From Spirulina subsalsa FACHB-351 (GTDB lineage Bacteria; Cyanobacteriota; Cyanobacteriia; Cyanobacteriales; Spirulinaceae), in the NCBI RefSeq assembly GCF_026130165.1, contig NZ_JAIHOM010000038.1, positions 1 to 43,440 on the forward strand: 43,440 bases of DNA. The letters are read 5' to 3'. Under the pieces are notes generated by a model. It searched no databases and was not told the origin of the DNA. It saw nothing but the letters and a program-made list of their open reading frames with translations. Within the stretch, counting starts at the first letter, position 1, and every line of letters begins with the position of its first letter. The translations under genes and the position numbers were made by a program. Below are positions 36,222 through 43,440 of this stretch, piece by piece.

Positions 36222-37184
36222 TCAGACTTCAATCTGTTTCAATAGATCAATCAACTGCCGGGTCCGTGCCTCACGCCCCTCACAATTGAGATGATTCTCC
36301 GTATCATAAAACCAATCATCGGGATATACGAAGTCTTGGGGAGAGCCTAGAATGTAGGGATGGTGGGTGTCTCGCAGGCGCTGTTCAATTTGTTGGGCGA
36401 TCGCCTCACTCCCAGCCCAAGCACTTTCCGACACCGGGGGAAACAAATAATAAACCCCCATTCCTTGCAACTTTAAACTATCAATTCCCTTTTTAATCAG
36501 TATAATATGAGCCTCATGGTGTTGCGTCCAAACCTCACCATAGGCCGCAGGAAACCCCGTCAAATCAAAAGATTCTCTCCCACAATCTAGCACCATATCG
36601 CCATTCACAATACGACTACCAACCGCCATAACTTCCTCCCCTTCCACCACCGGAGAAACGGCCTTTTTCCCTTGAATTGAACGATTGATTCCATACACCA
36701 ACATCATCCCCAATCCTTGTTGACCATGATCTAGCAATTGCTTAGAATATTGCCAAGGATCCAGTAAAAACGCTTCAGGATAGCGAAGTAAAAAAGTTAA
36801 GGCAAAATAGCCCGGAAGTTTAGCCTGAGTCGTGCGATAAAACCCCGCACTCCAAGATAAAATAACCGTATCACCCCGTCGAGCATTCCATTTCGCATCA
36901 GAAACCGTAAAATCCGCCCCCGTATTCGCATAATATCCTAAATTCAACGTACGCCGTTTCAAATTAACATGAACCTCTTGGGCAGATAAGCCAAACGTCA
37001 CACTAGAATCACCCATCAAAATAATCCGAGGAGAGGGATATTGCGCCGACTGCTTCCGCAGATATTCCAACTCTAATCCCGGACTCCCATAGCCATCTTT
37101 TAACGCCAAAGAACCGATCATCAGCAAAGGAACGGCTTGAATTAAAAAAAACAAGCTACAACGCAGCCAAAATTTTTTCAACAT
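36222..37184 (-). CDS. SGNH-hydrolase-like protein paired with an MBOAT gene
   Basis: The 320-residue protein has an N-terminal membrane anchor (about 8-28) and an SGNH-type fold. The block I Ser is in ILMGDSSVTFG (about 56-66), a possible Asn/Gly block is in NLGYYANTG, and the catalytic Asp-x-x-His is in DTENHLN near residue 295. Such proteins finish O-acetyl transfer to exported polysaccharides, working with a membrane O-acyltransferase (compare DltD/DltB and AlgX/AlgI). The MBOAT gene lies 11 bases upstream on the same strand, supporting that role. The acceptor polymer is unknown. Confidence 0.8.
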   Translation of the reverse strand: MLKKFWLRCSLFFLIQAVPLLMIGSLALKDGYGSPGLELEYLRKQSAQYPSPRIILMGDSSVTFGLSAQEVHVNLKRRTLNLGYYANTGADFTVSDAKWNARRGDTVILSWSAGFYRTTQAKLPGYFALTFLLRYPEAFLLDPWQYSKQLLDHGQQGLGMMLVYGINRSIQGKKAVSPVVEGEEVMAVGSRIVNGDMVLDCGRESFDLTGFPAAYGEVWTQHHEAHIILIKKGIDSLKLQGMGVYYLFPPVSESAWAGSEAIAQQIEQRLRDTHHPYILGSPQDFVYPDDWFYDTENHLNCEGREARTRQLIDLLKQIEV

Positions 37185-37195
37185 AGTATATCACC

Positions 37196-38686
37196 CTAAA
37201 ATTGAAAGTAAATAAAATCAGACGAGATCACACGAGTTTGTACTAAAGTAATCCAAACTCCCAAGGAATAAACAATCCAATGTAGTTTTAACGGTGTATT
37301 GAAAACGCGCTCTTTAAAATTCGGCCAATACTCATCACAAACCTCGCAAACTAACAAAATAAATAGACAAGCTAACGAGATGAAATTAGAACGAGTATCT
37401 CCCCTCACGATTAAATCATAGCCATCCTGTAGCCATTGGGACGGATAGGCGAAACCTTGGACAATAACACCGAGTGCTTGTATCGCTTGAGACAAGGTTT
37501 CCGCCCGGAAAAAGATCCAAGTAAAACAGATAAAAATAAAAGTGATTAAAATCCCCAAAATCTGACCCACAAAAGGCGGTAAAAATCTAAACTCACGGGC
37601 TAAGTTTTTTCCCTTTAATTGCTCCTGACGTTGCCAATATTGACTCACAAACTGAGGAATCAAAGCCAAACCGTTTAAAAGCCCCCACCAGACAAAAGTC
37701 CACCGCGCCCCGTGCCACAATCCACTTAAACCAAAGGTGATGACAATATTCCGTATCCCTTGCAGCATCGTCCCTCGACTGCCCCCAAGAGGAATATAAA
37801 CATAATCCTTAAACCATTGATATAGGGAAATATGCCAACGTCGCCAAAACTCATTAATATTAGGGGATAGATAAGGTTTATTGAAATTCTGGCACAGGTC
37901 AATATTAAATAACTTTGCCGTACCAATCGCGATATTAGAATAGCCAGAAAAGTCGCCATAAATCTGGAAAGCAAAGGCAACCGTAGCTAGAGCAATTTCT
38001 GCCCCCGTTGCCGTCTGAATCTGATTATAAACTGGATTGACAAACTGAACCCCTAAAGGATCAGCAACAGCCACCTTTTTAAACAATCCCCAGAGAATTA
38101 ATTGACATCCTAACCGCGCATTTTTATAATCAAAGGATTGCTGAACCCCAAACTGAGGCAGTAAATGAGCCGCCCGTTCAATTGGACCCGCCACTAATTG
38201 GGGGAAAAAAGAAACAAAGGTTAAAAATTCTAATAAAGAGTGGGTCGGTTGTAGTTTTCCTCGGTAAATATCTAGGGTATAGCTTAAAGTCTGGAAAGTG
38301 TAGAAACTAATCCCGACAGGTAAAATAATATAAAGGGCTGGACTATTTAGATTAATCCCTAAACTAGCAAAAACGCTGACAAAGTTATCGACAAAAAAAT
38401 TAAAATACTTAAAAATCCCTAACATCCCTAAATTAAAGAGTAAGCTTGCCCCTAAAAGATGGCGACGCTGTTTCGGGTTTTGATTCGTCTTTAAATTTAA
38501 GCCAATAAAAAAGTCTAACAAGGAAGAAGCGAGAATGAGCAAACAAAATCGCGCATCCCACCAACCATAAAAAACATAACTGGCAATAAGTAATAATACA
38601 TTACGTTGGGTCTGGGTCTTTAGATGCCAGTACAGCGTGAAAACAATTATTAAAAAAAACGGGAAAATTAGGGAGACAAAGTTCAT
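37196..38686 (-). CDS. MBOAT family membrane O-acyltransferase
   Basis: The 496-residue protein has ten or more hydrophobic helices and the MBOAT signature. EFWRRWHISLYQWFKDYVYIPLGGSRG (positions about 277-303) is followed by GLWHGARWTFVWWG, where His is the catalytic residue. It is closest in pattern to AlgI-type proteins that carry acetyl groups across the membrane for polysaccharide modification. The SGNH gene follows 11 bases behind. No alginate or other polymer genes are in this window, so the substrate remains open. Confidence 0.93.
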   Translation of the reverse strand: MNFVSLIFPFFLIIVFTLYWHLKTQTQRNVLLLIASYVFYGWWDARFCLLILASSLLDFFIGLNLKTNQNPKQRRHLLGASLLFNLGMLGIFKYFNFFVDNFVSVFASLGINLNSPALYIILPVGISFYTFQTLSYTLDIYRGKLQPTHSLLEFLTFVSFFPQLVAGPIERAAHLLPQFGVQQSFDYKNARLGCQLILWGLFKKVAVADPLGVQFVNPVYNQIQTATGAEIALATVAFAFQIYGDFSGYSNIAIGTAKLFNIDLCQNFNKPYLSPNINEFWRRWHISLYQWFKDYVYIPLGGSRGTMLQGIRNIVITFGLSGLWHGARWTFVWWGLLNGLALIPQFVSQYWQRQEQLKGKNLAREFRFLPPFVGQILGILITFIFICFTWIFFRAETLSQAIQALGVIVQGFAYPSQWLQDGYDLIVRGDTRSNFISLACLFILLVCEVCDEYWPNFKERVFNTPLKLHWIVYSLGVWITLVQTRVISSDFIYFQF

Positions 38687-38986
38687 AATATGTTAAAGGC
38701 ATAGACTGACCTAAAAAGTGAAAAAAGGGGCAGTGCGAAAGACTATTCTCCTAAAACTCTATTGTTTAATAAATTGTTGAGATAGTAGTGATGGCGGTAT
38801 CTTAAAACTTCGTGATGGTTTTAAGCTTGATTGACCCGCTTGTATCGATTAGTGATTCAGATTTACCCCTCTGGTTCTAACCCAGAATTCAGGGCGGGTC
38901 AAGAGGGAAGAGTGAGGCTCAGAAATTCTCTGACTCTCAGGGAAAGAATCCGGGTAAACTAGACCAAGAAGCCCCATAAACGAATT
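38687..38986. other. Intergenic region with a long-range stem upstream of rbgA
   Basis: TTGACCCGC (38831-38839) and GCGGGTCAA (38894-38902) are perfect complements enclosing 54 bases. Within them TCTGG/CCAGA forms an inner hairpin. A second structured stretch (GGCTCAGAAATTCTCTGACTCTC) follows. No gene is seen. It may be a structured leader of rbgA or a terminator for other transcripts; no long U-run is present. Confidence 0.45.
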
Positions 38987-39838
38987 ATGACTTTTACTCC
39001 TGCCATTCAATGGTATCCCGGACATATTGCCAAAGCAGAACGCCAACTAAAAGAGCAACTGAAAAATGTTGATGTGGTGTTCGAGGTATTAGATGCCCGC
39101 ATTCCTTTATCTTCCCAACATCCTCAAGTCAAGGAGTGGATTAATACCAAACCTCGTCTATTGCTGTTGAATCGCATGGATATGATTCCCAGTGATTTAT
39201 ATACCCCTTGGCAAAAATGGTTTGAGTCTCAGGGAGAAAGGGTGTATTTTACCAATGCCAAGGCGGGCAAAGGGGTGAAAGAGATTATTAAAGCGGCCAA
39301 ACAGTTTGGGGAGGGGGTAAATGAAAGACGACGGGATAGAGGCATGATGCCGCGTCCTGTGCGGGCGGTGGTGATTGGTTTGCCTAATGTGGGGAAATCG
39401 GCATTAATTAACCGTTTGGTGGGGAAAAAAGCGGTAAAAAGTGCGCGACGGGCTGGGGTGACGCGACAGTTGCAATGGGTGAGACTTTCCGATGATATTG
39501 AGTTGTTGGATGCGCCGGGGGTGATTCCTTGGCGTTTGGAGAATCAAGGGGATGCGGTGAGGTTGGCGATTTGTGAGGATATTGGGGAAGCGAGTTATGA
39601 TAATCACCGGGTGGCGGCGGCTTTGGTGGACTTATTGCAAGAGTTAGACTTTTCTGAGGTGTTGTCTTCTCGTTATGGGCTGGAGGTGGGTGCTAATACC
39701 GGGGAGGAGTATCTTTACACCTTAGCCCATCAACGATATCAGGGGGATTTGGAACGGGTGGCGGTGTTGTTTTTGAATGATTTTCGTAAGGGCGTATTAG
39801 GGGCGATTCCCTTGGAGTTTCCGCCTTATGTTGATTAG
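38987..39838 (+). CDS. rbgA: Ribosome biogenesis GTPase YlqF/RbgA
   Basis: This is a circularly permuted GTPase needed for late 50S assembly. The permuted order is visible: NRMD (G4) near residue 62, then the P-loop GLPNVGKS near 128, then DAPGVIP (G3) near 177. WYPGHIAKAERQLKE is the standard N-terminus. At 283 residues the length is normal. The stop TAG (39836-39838) is part of TTAGCTGG, which begins the 78-bp repeat array downstream. Confidence 0.95.
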   Translation: MTFTPAIQWYPGHIAKAERQLKEQLKNVDVVFEVLDARIPLSSQHPQVKEWINTKPRLLLLNRMDMIPSDLYTPWQKWFESQGERVYFTNAKAGKGVKEIIKAAKQFGEGVNERRRDRGMMPRPVRAVVIGLPNVGKSALINRLVGKKAVKSARRAGVTRQLQWVRLSDDIELLDAPGVIPWRLENQGDAVRLAICEDIGEASYDNHRVAAALVDLLQELDFSEVLSSRYGLEVGANTGEEYLYTLAHQRYQGDLERVAVLFLNDFRKGVLGAIPLEFPPYVD

Positions 39839-40016
39839 CTGGCAATTAGAAACCGGGTTTTCGATGGGGTTTGGAAGGAAAAGGAGAGGATGAACGTAAC
39901 CCGGTTTCTGGGTTAGCTGGGGATTAGAAACCGGGTTTTTGAGAGGGTTTGGAAGGAAAAAGAGAGGATGAACGCAACCCGGTTTCTGGGTTATCTGGGG
40001 ATTAGAGGGTTTCAGG
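39835..40016. repeat. Upstream REP-like array: two 78-bp tandem units plus a partial
   Basis: Units start at 39835, 39913 and 39991, each with TTAGCTGG or TTATCTGG, an exact 78-base period. Every full unit contains GAAACCGGGTT and, about 38 bases on, its complement AACCCGGTTTC (39849-39859 with 39898-39908 in unit 1). They flank a purine-rich loop (GGAAGGAAAAGGAGAGGATG). Single-stranded units would fold as long hairpins like the REP/BIME substrates of RAYT transposases. Confidence 0.85.
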
Positions 40017-40077
40017 TTGATGGTGGTTAAAATCGTATTGACCATTCTAGTGAGGAGTTTTCCGAGGATTGATCGCA

Positions 40078-40647
40078 ATGCCCTATCGTCGGATTGTTTT
40101 AAACGCGGGTCATTATTATCATGTATACAATCGTGGTCATAATCGCGAGCTTATTTTCTTTGAACGGGAAAACTATCTCTACTTTTTGCGACAACTTAGA
40201 AAATATCTAATTCAGCGACAAGTTGCTGATGTTATAGCTTATTGTTTGATGCCCAATCATTATCATTTACTGCTGTATATTAATGTGGATTATTTATCGC
40301 GAGCAATGCAGCAGTTAGGGGTATCCTATGCCAAAGCAATCAATCAGCGTTATCGACGAGTAGGCAGTTTATTTCAGGGTCGATTTCAGGCGATCGCCGT
40401 GGATTCGGATGAGTATTTATGGCAGTTAACCCGATACATTCATTTAAATCCAGTCAAGGCCAATCTGGTCAATCGGCCAGAAGAGTGGGAGTTTTCAAGT
40501 TATCCAGAATATTTAGGATTACGGCGGGGAACTTTACCCAAGCTAGAGGCGATGCAGGATTATTTTGAGTCAGCTACTGATTATCGTTTATTTGTAGAAA
40601 GTTCGATCCAAAGTACCGCGATTCAGCATTTAATGTTTGACGAATAG
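40078..40647 (+). CDS. REP-associated tyrosine transposase (RAYT)
   Basis: The 189-residue protein is an HUH/Y1 transposase of the TnpA_REP group. YHVYNRG (14-20), the metal-binding His61-Tyr62-His63 in MPNHYHLLL, GSLFQGRF (97-104) and the nucleophile Tyr120 in LTRYIHLNPVKANL are all intact. RAYTs cut and join single-stranded REP hairpins. The ATG at 40078 is chosen over an in-frame TTG at 40069. Arrays of GAAACCGGGTT hairpins lie on both sides, the expected genomic setting. All catalytic residues are present, so it may be active. Confidence 0.93.
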   Translation: MPYRRIVLNAGHYYHVYNRGHNRELIFFERENYLYFLRQLRKYLIQRQVADVIAYCLMPNHYHLLLYINVDYLSRAMQQLGVSYAKAINQRYRRVGSLFQGRFQAIAVDSDEYLWQLTRYIHLNPVKANLVNRPEEWEFSSYPEYLGLRRGTLPKLEAMQDYFESATDYRLFVESSIQSTAIQHLMFDE

Positions 40648-40654
40648 CAATAAG

Positions 40655-40991
40655 TTAGAAACCGGGGTTTTTCTGGGTTAGCTGGGGATTAGAAACCGGG
40701 TTTCAGGAGGGTTATAGCGAAAAGGGAAGGAGTGCAAGAAACCCGGTTTCAAGTTAAACGTTAGAAACAGGGTTTTTGATGGGGTTTAGAAGGAAAAGGA
40801 GAGGATGAACGCAACCCGGTTTCTGGGTTAGCTGGGGATTAGAAACCGGGTTTCAGGAGGGTTAGAGCGAAAAGGGAAGGAGTGCAAGAAACCCGGTTTC
40901 AAGTTGAACGTTAGAAACAGGGTTTTTGATGGGGTTTGGAAGGAAAAGGAGAGGATGAACGCAACCCGGTTTCTGGGTTAGCTGGGGATTA
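40655..40991. repeat. Downstream REP-like array: two 150-bp composite units plus partials
   Basis: A shortened copy (40655-40677) is followed by two 150-base units at 40678 and 40828 and a partial at 40978. The two units differ at about three positions. Each holds a B subunit (76 bases; arms GAAACCGGGTTTC 40692-40704 and GAAACCCGGTTTC 40738-40750) and an A subunit (74 bases) related to the 78-bp units upstream of the RAYT. The array fills the 378-base gap to trpB. Confidence 0.85.
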
Positions 40992-41025
40992 TTCCTATTC
41001 CCTTGTTGAGTCTAGCGTAGGCGTG

Positions 41026-41041
41026 TTATTCAGCAGACCCT
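41026..41041. repeat. End-motif copy overlapping the trpB stop codon
   Basis: TTATTCAGCAGACCCT matches the right end of the MITE at 34023-34038 base for base where they overlap. Here it supplies the trpB stop and the codons for its last residues (GSAE). Confidence 0.6.
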
Positions 41042-42267
41042 AAATACTTCGCCACCGTCTGCACATCCTTATCTCCCCGTCCTGAACAGTTAATCACCAG
41101 ACGAGGACTGCCCGTGAGTTGAGGACAAAGAGTTTCTAAATAGGCGATCGCATGGGAGGTTTCCAAAGCCGGAATAATGCCCTCTAACTGCGCCAAACGT
41201 TGTAAGGCCGCGATCGCCTCCCCATCGGTCACACTATAATATTCCGCCCGTCCCGTCTCCTTCAAATAACTATGCTCGGGCCCCACCCCCGGATAATCTA
41301 ACCCCGCACTAATCGAATGGGCTTCAATCACCTGCCCCTCCTCATCCTGCAATAAATAGCTCATCGCCCCATGTAACACCCCCGGACGACCTTTCGTGAG
41401 GGTGGCCGCGTGTTTATCCGTTTCCGTGCCTTCTCCGGCCGCTTCCACGCCAATTAAGCGCACTTGGGCATCCTCCACGAACTCATAAAACAGCCCCATT
41501 GCATTGGAACCGCCCCCCACACAAGCCAGCAGGATATCCGGCACCCCGCCCCACTTTTCTAAAGCCTGTTGACGAGTTTCCTTGCCAATCACCCCATGAA
41601 AATCCCGCACCATCATGGGGTAGGGATGAGGACCCGCCACAGAACCTAAAATATAGTGGGTGGTTTCCACATTCGTCACCCAGTCCCGAATCGCCTCTGA
41701 CGTAGCATCCTTCAGCGTTCCCGTGCCAGCCGCCACAGGTTGCACCCGCGCCCCCATTAAGCGCATCCGAAACACATTGAGCGCCTGTCGTTCCATATCC
41801 TGAACGCCCATATAAATCACGCATTCCAAGCCAAAACGAGCGCACACTGTCGCCGTCGCTACCCCATGTTGTCCGGCTCCCGTTTCGGCAATAATACGCC
41901 CTTTCCCCATCCGTTTAGCTAATAACACCTGACCCAAAGCATTATTAATCTTGTGGGCTCCGGTATGGTTTAAATCTTCCCGTTTCAAATAAATTTGCGG
42001 CCCGCTGCCATCGGGTTTGGCGTAGTGTGCCGTTAAGCGTTCCGCAAAATACAGGGGATTGGGTCGTCCTACATAATCCCCTAATAAGCCATCGAGTTCT
42101 TGTAAAAAATCGGGATCCTGGCGATACTGCTCATAGGCCGCTTCCAGTTCCGCCAAAGCAGGCATCAGGGTTTCAGGGACATACTTCCCACCAAAACGGC
42201 CAAAGCGTCCGAGGGAATCCGGTTGTTGTTGAGTCTGAGTGCTAGGGGAAAGAGGAGTAGTCGTCAC
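41026..42267 (-). CDS. trpB: Tryptophan synthase beta chain
   Basis: TrpB makes tryptophan from indole and serine with PLP, in an alpha2-beta2 complex with TrpA. The PLP-binding Lys106 is in [12 protein letters not shown] and the phosphate loop is [10 protein letters not shown]. Glu in the VGVEAAGEG region and the C-terminal SGRGDKD are also conserved. It has 413 residues, normal length with a Gln-rich N-terminal extension. The end is unusual: the final residues and stop codon come from a transposon-end-like repeat. trpA is not adjacent. Confidence 0.97.
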   Translation of the reverse strand: MTTTPLSPSTQTQQQPDSLGRFGRFGGKYVPETLMPALAELEAAYEQYRQDPDFLQELDGLLGDYVGRPNPLYFAERLTAHYAKPDGSGPQIYLKREDLNHTGAHKINNALGQVLLAKRMGKGRIIAETGAGQHGVATATVCARFGLECVIYMGVQDMERQALNVFRMRLMGARVQPVAAGTGTLKDATSEAIRDWVTNVETTHYILGSVAGPHPYPMMVRDFHGVIGKETRQQALEKWGGVPDILLACVGGGSNAMGLFYEFVEDAQVRLIGVEAAGEGTETDKHAATLTKGRPGVLHGAMSYLLQDEEGQVIEAHSISAGLDYPGVGPEHSYLKETGRAEYYSVTDGEAIAALQRLAQLEGIIPALETSHAIAYLETLCPQLTGSPRLVINCSGRGDKDVQTVAKYLGSAE

Positions 42268-42419
42268 GGTTGTTCTGGGGTTGAAGGGACAATTTTTTAT
42301 TTTGACATAATCTCTCGTTCCCTGCTACGCCAAATCATGGGAATCTATAGGAATTCCCCTATTCCCCTGATTCGTAAGCCATAATCGAGTTAGCAGCCAT
42401 TGTGTGGGGTAACGGAATC

Positions 42420-43304
42420 ATGAGGAATCAACCAAGGTTACGTTCTATCCGTCGTGTTGGGGTTTATCTGTTTATTCTCCTCTGCGCGAGTCTGGCTTTC
42501 CCAGTTTTTGCGCAACTGCAACAGAGTATAGAATTTCGGCCCCCTCGTCGTGGCACTCCCTCCCGGACAATTCCCGCAGGCACTCGCATGACGGAATCTG
42601 AACCCTTTTATGATCCTCAAAGGGGTTCACCTGCCCAGATTGCTCCGGTTGCTCCGGCTCCCCCGGAGGTTGTGCCTGTTCCCTCCCGAATCCCTGACGA
42701 AGCCCTCTATTTGCGAGGCCCTGATGCTTGTTATGATGAGATGATGCCGCCCTTACAAGTGTTGTTCCCGGTTCCCCCAGAACCCGATGTGGAGGATGAT
42801 CAGGTGGCGGTTTTACCCACTGGCACCACGACTCAAGGCAACCCCAGTTTATTTATTTATGTTCCCTCCAATTCAGCCCAAGAAGCCGAGTTAACAGTTC
42901 TCAGGGCAACAGATAGAGAGCCAGTATTTCAAGAGTTTGTCACCTTGCCACGGGGGGAAGGGGTGATGGAAGTGCCACTGCCGGAGATTTTAGAACCGAA
43001 TCAGGAGTATATCTGGGAATTTGCTTTGATTTGTGACTGGCGGGACCGAGAAGGCGATCGCTATATTCAAGGAACCCTCACCCGTTTACCCAGAAATCGC
43101 TTTTTAGATCGGCAAATTGCCCGCACTCGGGATTCCCTCACCCAAGCGCAAATTTACGCCCAGAATGGCGCGTGGCTCGATACCTTAGCCATCTTAGCCC
43201 CCTATCGTAAGAATTACCCCGAATTATGGTCACAGTTGCTGGAGTCTGTGGGCTTAACTGAGGTAGCGAATCAACCGTTTTTAGGCGATTCTGAGCCTTT
43301 TTAA
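42420..43304 (+). CDS. DUF928 family secreted protein
   Basis: The 294-residue protein has a signal peptide (RRVGVYLFILLCASLAFPVFAQ, within residues 10-33 approximately), a Pro-rich linker (about 55-95), and a DUF928 domain. The domain signatures are FRPPRRGTPSR, SLFIYVPSN, PLPEILEPNQEYIWEF and ALICDWRDREGDRY. A helical tail follows (AQIYAQNGAWLDTLAILAPYRK). DUF928 proteins are nearly confined to cyanobacteria, often near CHASE2 or filamentous haemagglutinin-type genes; their function is unknown. The ATG at 42420 (MRNQPRLRS) is chosen over an upstream alternative start at 42402. Confidence 0.88.
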   Translation: MRNQPRLRSIRRVGVYLFILLCASLAFPVFAQLQQSIEFRPPRRGTPSRTIPAGTRMTESEPFYDPQRGSPAQIAPVAPAPPEVVPVPSRIPDEALYLRGPDACYDEMMPPLQVLFPVPPEPDVEDDQVAVLPTGTTTQGNPSLFIYVPSNSAQEAELTVLRATDREPVFQEFVTLPRGEGVMEVPLPEILEPNQEYIWEFALICDWRDREGDRYIQGTLTRLPRNRFLDRQIARTRDSLTQAQIYAQNGAWLDTLAILAPYRKNYPELWSQLLESVGLTEVANQPFLGDSEPF

Positions 43305-43320
43305 GGGTTTTTGCCTGTCC

Positions 43321-43440
43321 GGGAATAGGGAATAGGGAATAGGGAATTGATAATTGATAATTTCTCCCCTGCCCCCCTGCTCCCCTGCTCCCCTGCTCCC
43401 CTGCTCCCCCGCTCCCCTGCTCCCCTGCTCCCCTGCTCCC
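43321..43440 (+). repeat. Composite short-repeat module downstream of the DUF928 gene
   Basis: Four GGGAATA units (43321-43344) are followed by AATTGATAATTGATAATT and then by CTCCCCTG repeats to the window end. This is the same module and gene-relative orientation as behind proS. The four GGG tracts with AATA spacers fit the G-quadruplex pattern. Confidence 0.85.

Noticed and set aside
39797-40078. Minus-strand ORF of 93 codons with a repeated peptide
   Set aside because: Its repetition arises because the 78-bp repeat is 26 codons long; it lies in the REP-like array and overlaps rbgA, with no protein-like features.
39835-40991. Possible CRISPR array
   Set aside because: Units are contiguous tandem copies with palindromic arms; there are no unique spacers of constant length and no cas genes.
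1-43440. tRNA or rRNA genes
   Set aside because: No GTTCGAATC-type T-loop or other conserved tRNA signature was recognised in the intergenic regions; a covariance-model search would be decisive.

Overview
This window is a cyanobacterial chromosome segment. The evidence is the many GCGATCGC (HIP1-type) octamers, a beta-carboxysome shell gene (ccmP), ictB, crtE beside a DUF212 gene, large Cache/GAF/PAS signalling proteins and DUF928. Short tandem repeats such as (CTCCCCTG)n and (AATAGGG)n, and a heavy load of IS200/IS605, IS66 and REP-like debris, suggest a filamentous (oscillatorian-like) species. The genus cannot be fixed from sequence alone.

Layout. 1-9.2 kb is mostly housekeeping and metabolism: purH, an AT-rich sulfotransferase island, an isoaspartyl peptidase, era, malQ, a small transaldolase, dps with a clear promoter, and a photolyase. 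9.2-16.9 kb holds a PerM-type permease and csaB, two small unknown proteins, a single-domain response regulator, a REC-GAF-GGDEF cyclase, DUF212 and crtE. 16.9-21.2 kb is a wrecked locus. A 5'-truncated tnpB abuts an IS66 element whose transposase has an in-frame stop. On its other side is a Cache-HAMP-adenylate cyclase gene with its own in-frame stop, and the IS cuts it inside what looks like a C-terminal globin domain. 21.5-31 kb carries ictB, rnz, an unknown protein paired with a hybrid histidine kinase, a small unknown protein, a second Cache-HAMP kinase and ccmP with a forced TTG start. 31-38.7 kb has a Uma2-type nuclease with a coiled-coil repeat, a zinc-ribbon PP2C phosphatase, a nested transposon remnant, proS, and an SGNH plus MBOAT pair. 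39-43.4 kb has rbgA, a RAYT transposase between two arrays of hairpin repeats, trpB and a DUF928 gene.

Most striking features. (1) A cyanobacterial REPtron: a RAYT (HUH/Tyr transposase) flanked by 78-bp and 150-bp tandem units built on GAAACCGGGTT / AACCCGGTTTC arms. (2) The doubly broken cyclase-globin gene. (3) At least five genes (malQ, the transaldolase, proS, rbgA, trpB) have their stop codon inside or at the edge of a mobile or tandem repeat. (4) A MITE-like element with 16-bp inverted ends sits inside an IS200-like remnant, and single copies of the same end lie next to the 3' ends of purH, rnz and trpB.

Signalling proteins are plentiful (REC, GGDEF, two histidine kinases, PP2C, a dead cyclase). 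Carbon metabolism links malQ, transaldolase, ictB and ccmP, but these are scattered rather than forming one operon. No tRNA, rRNA or CRISPR array was recognised.
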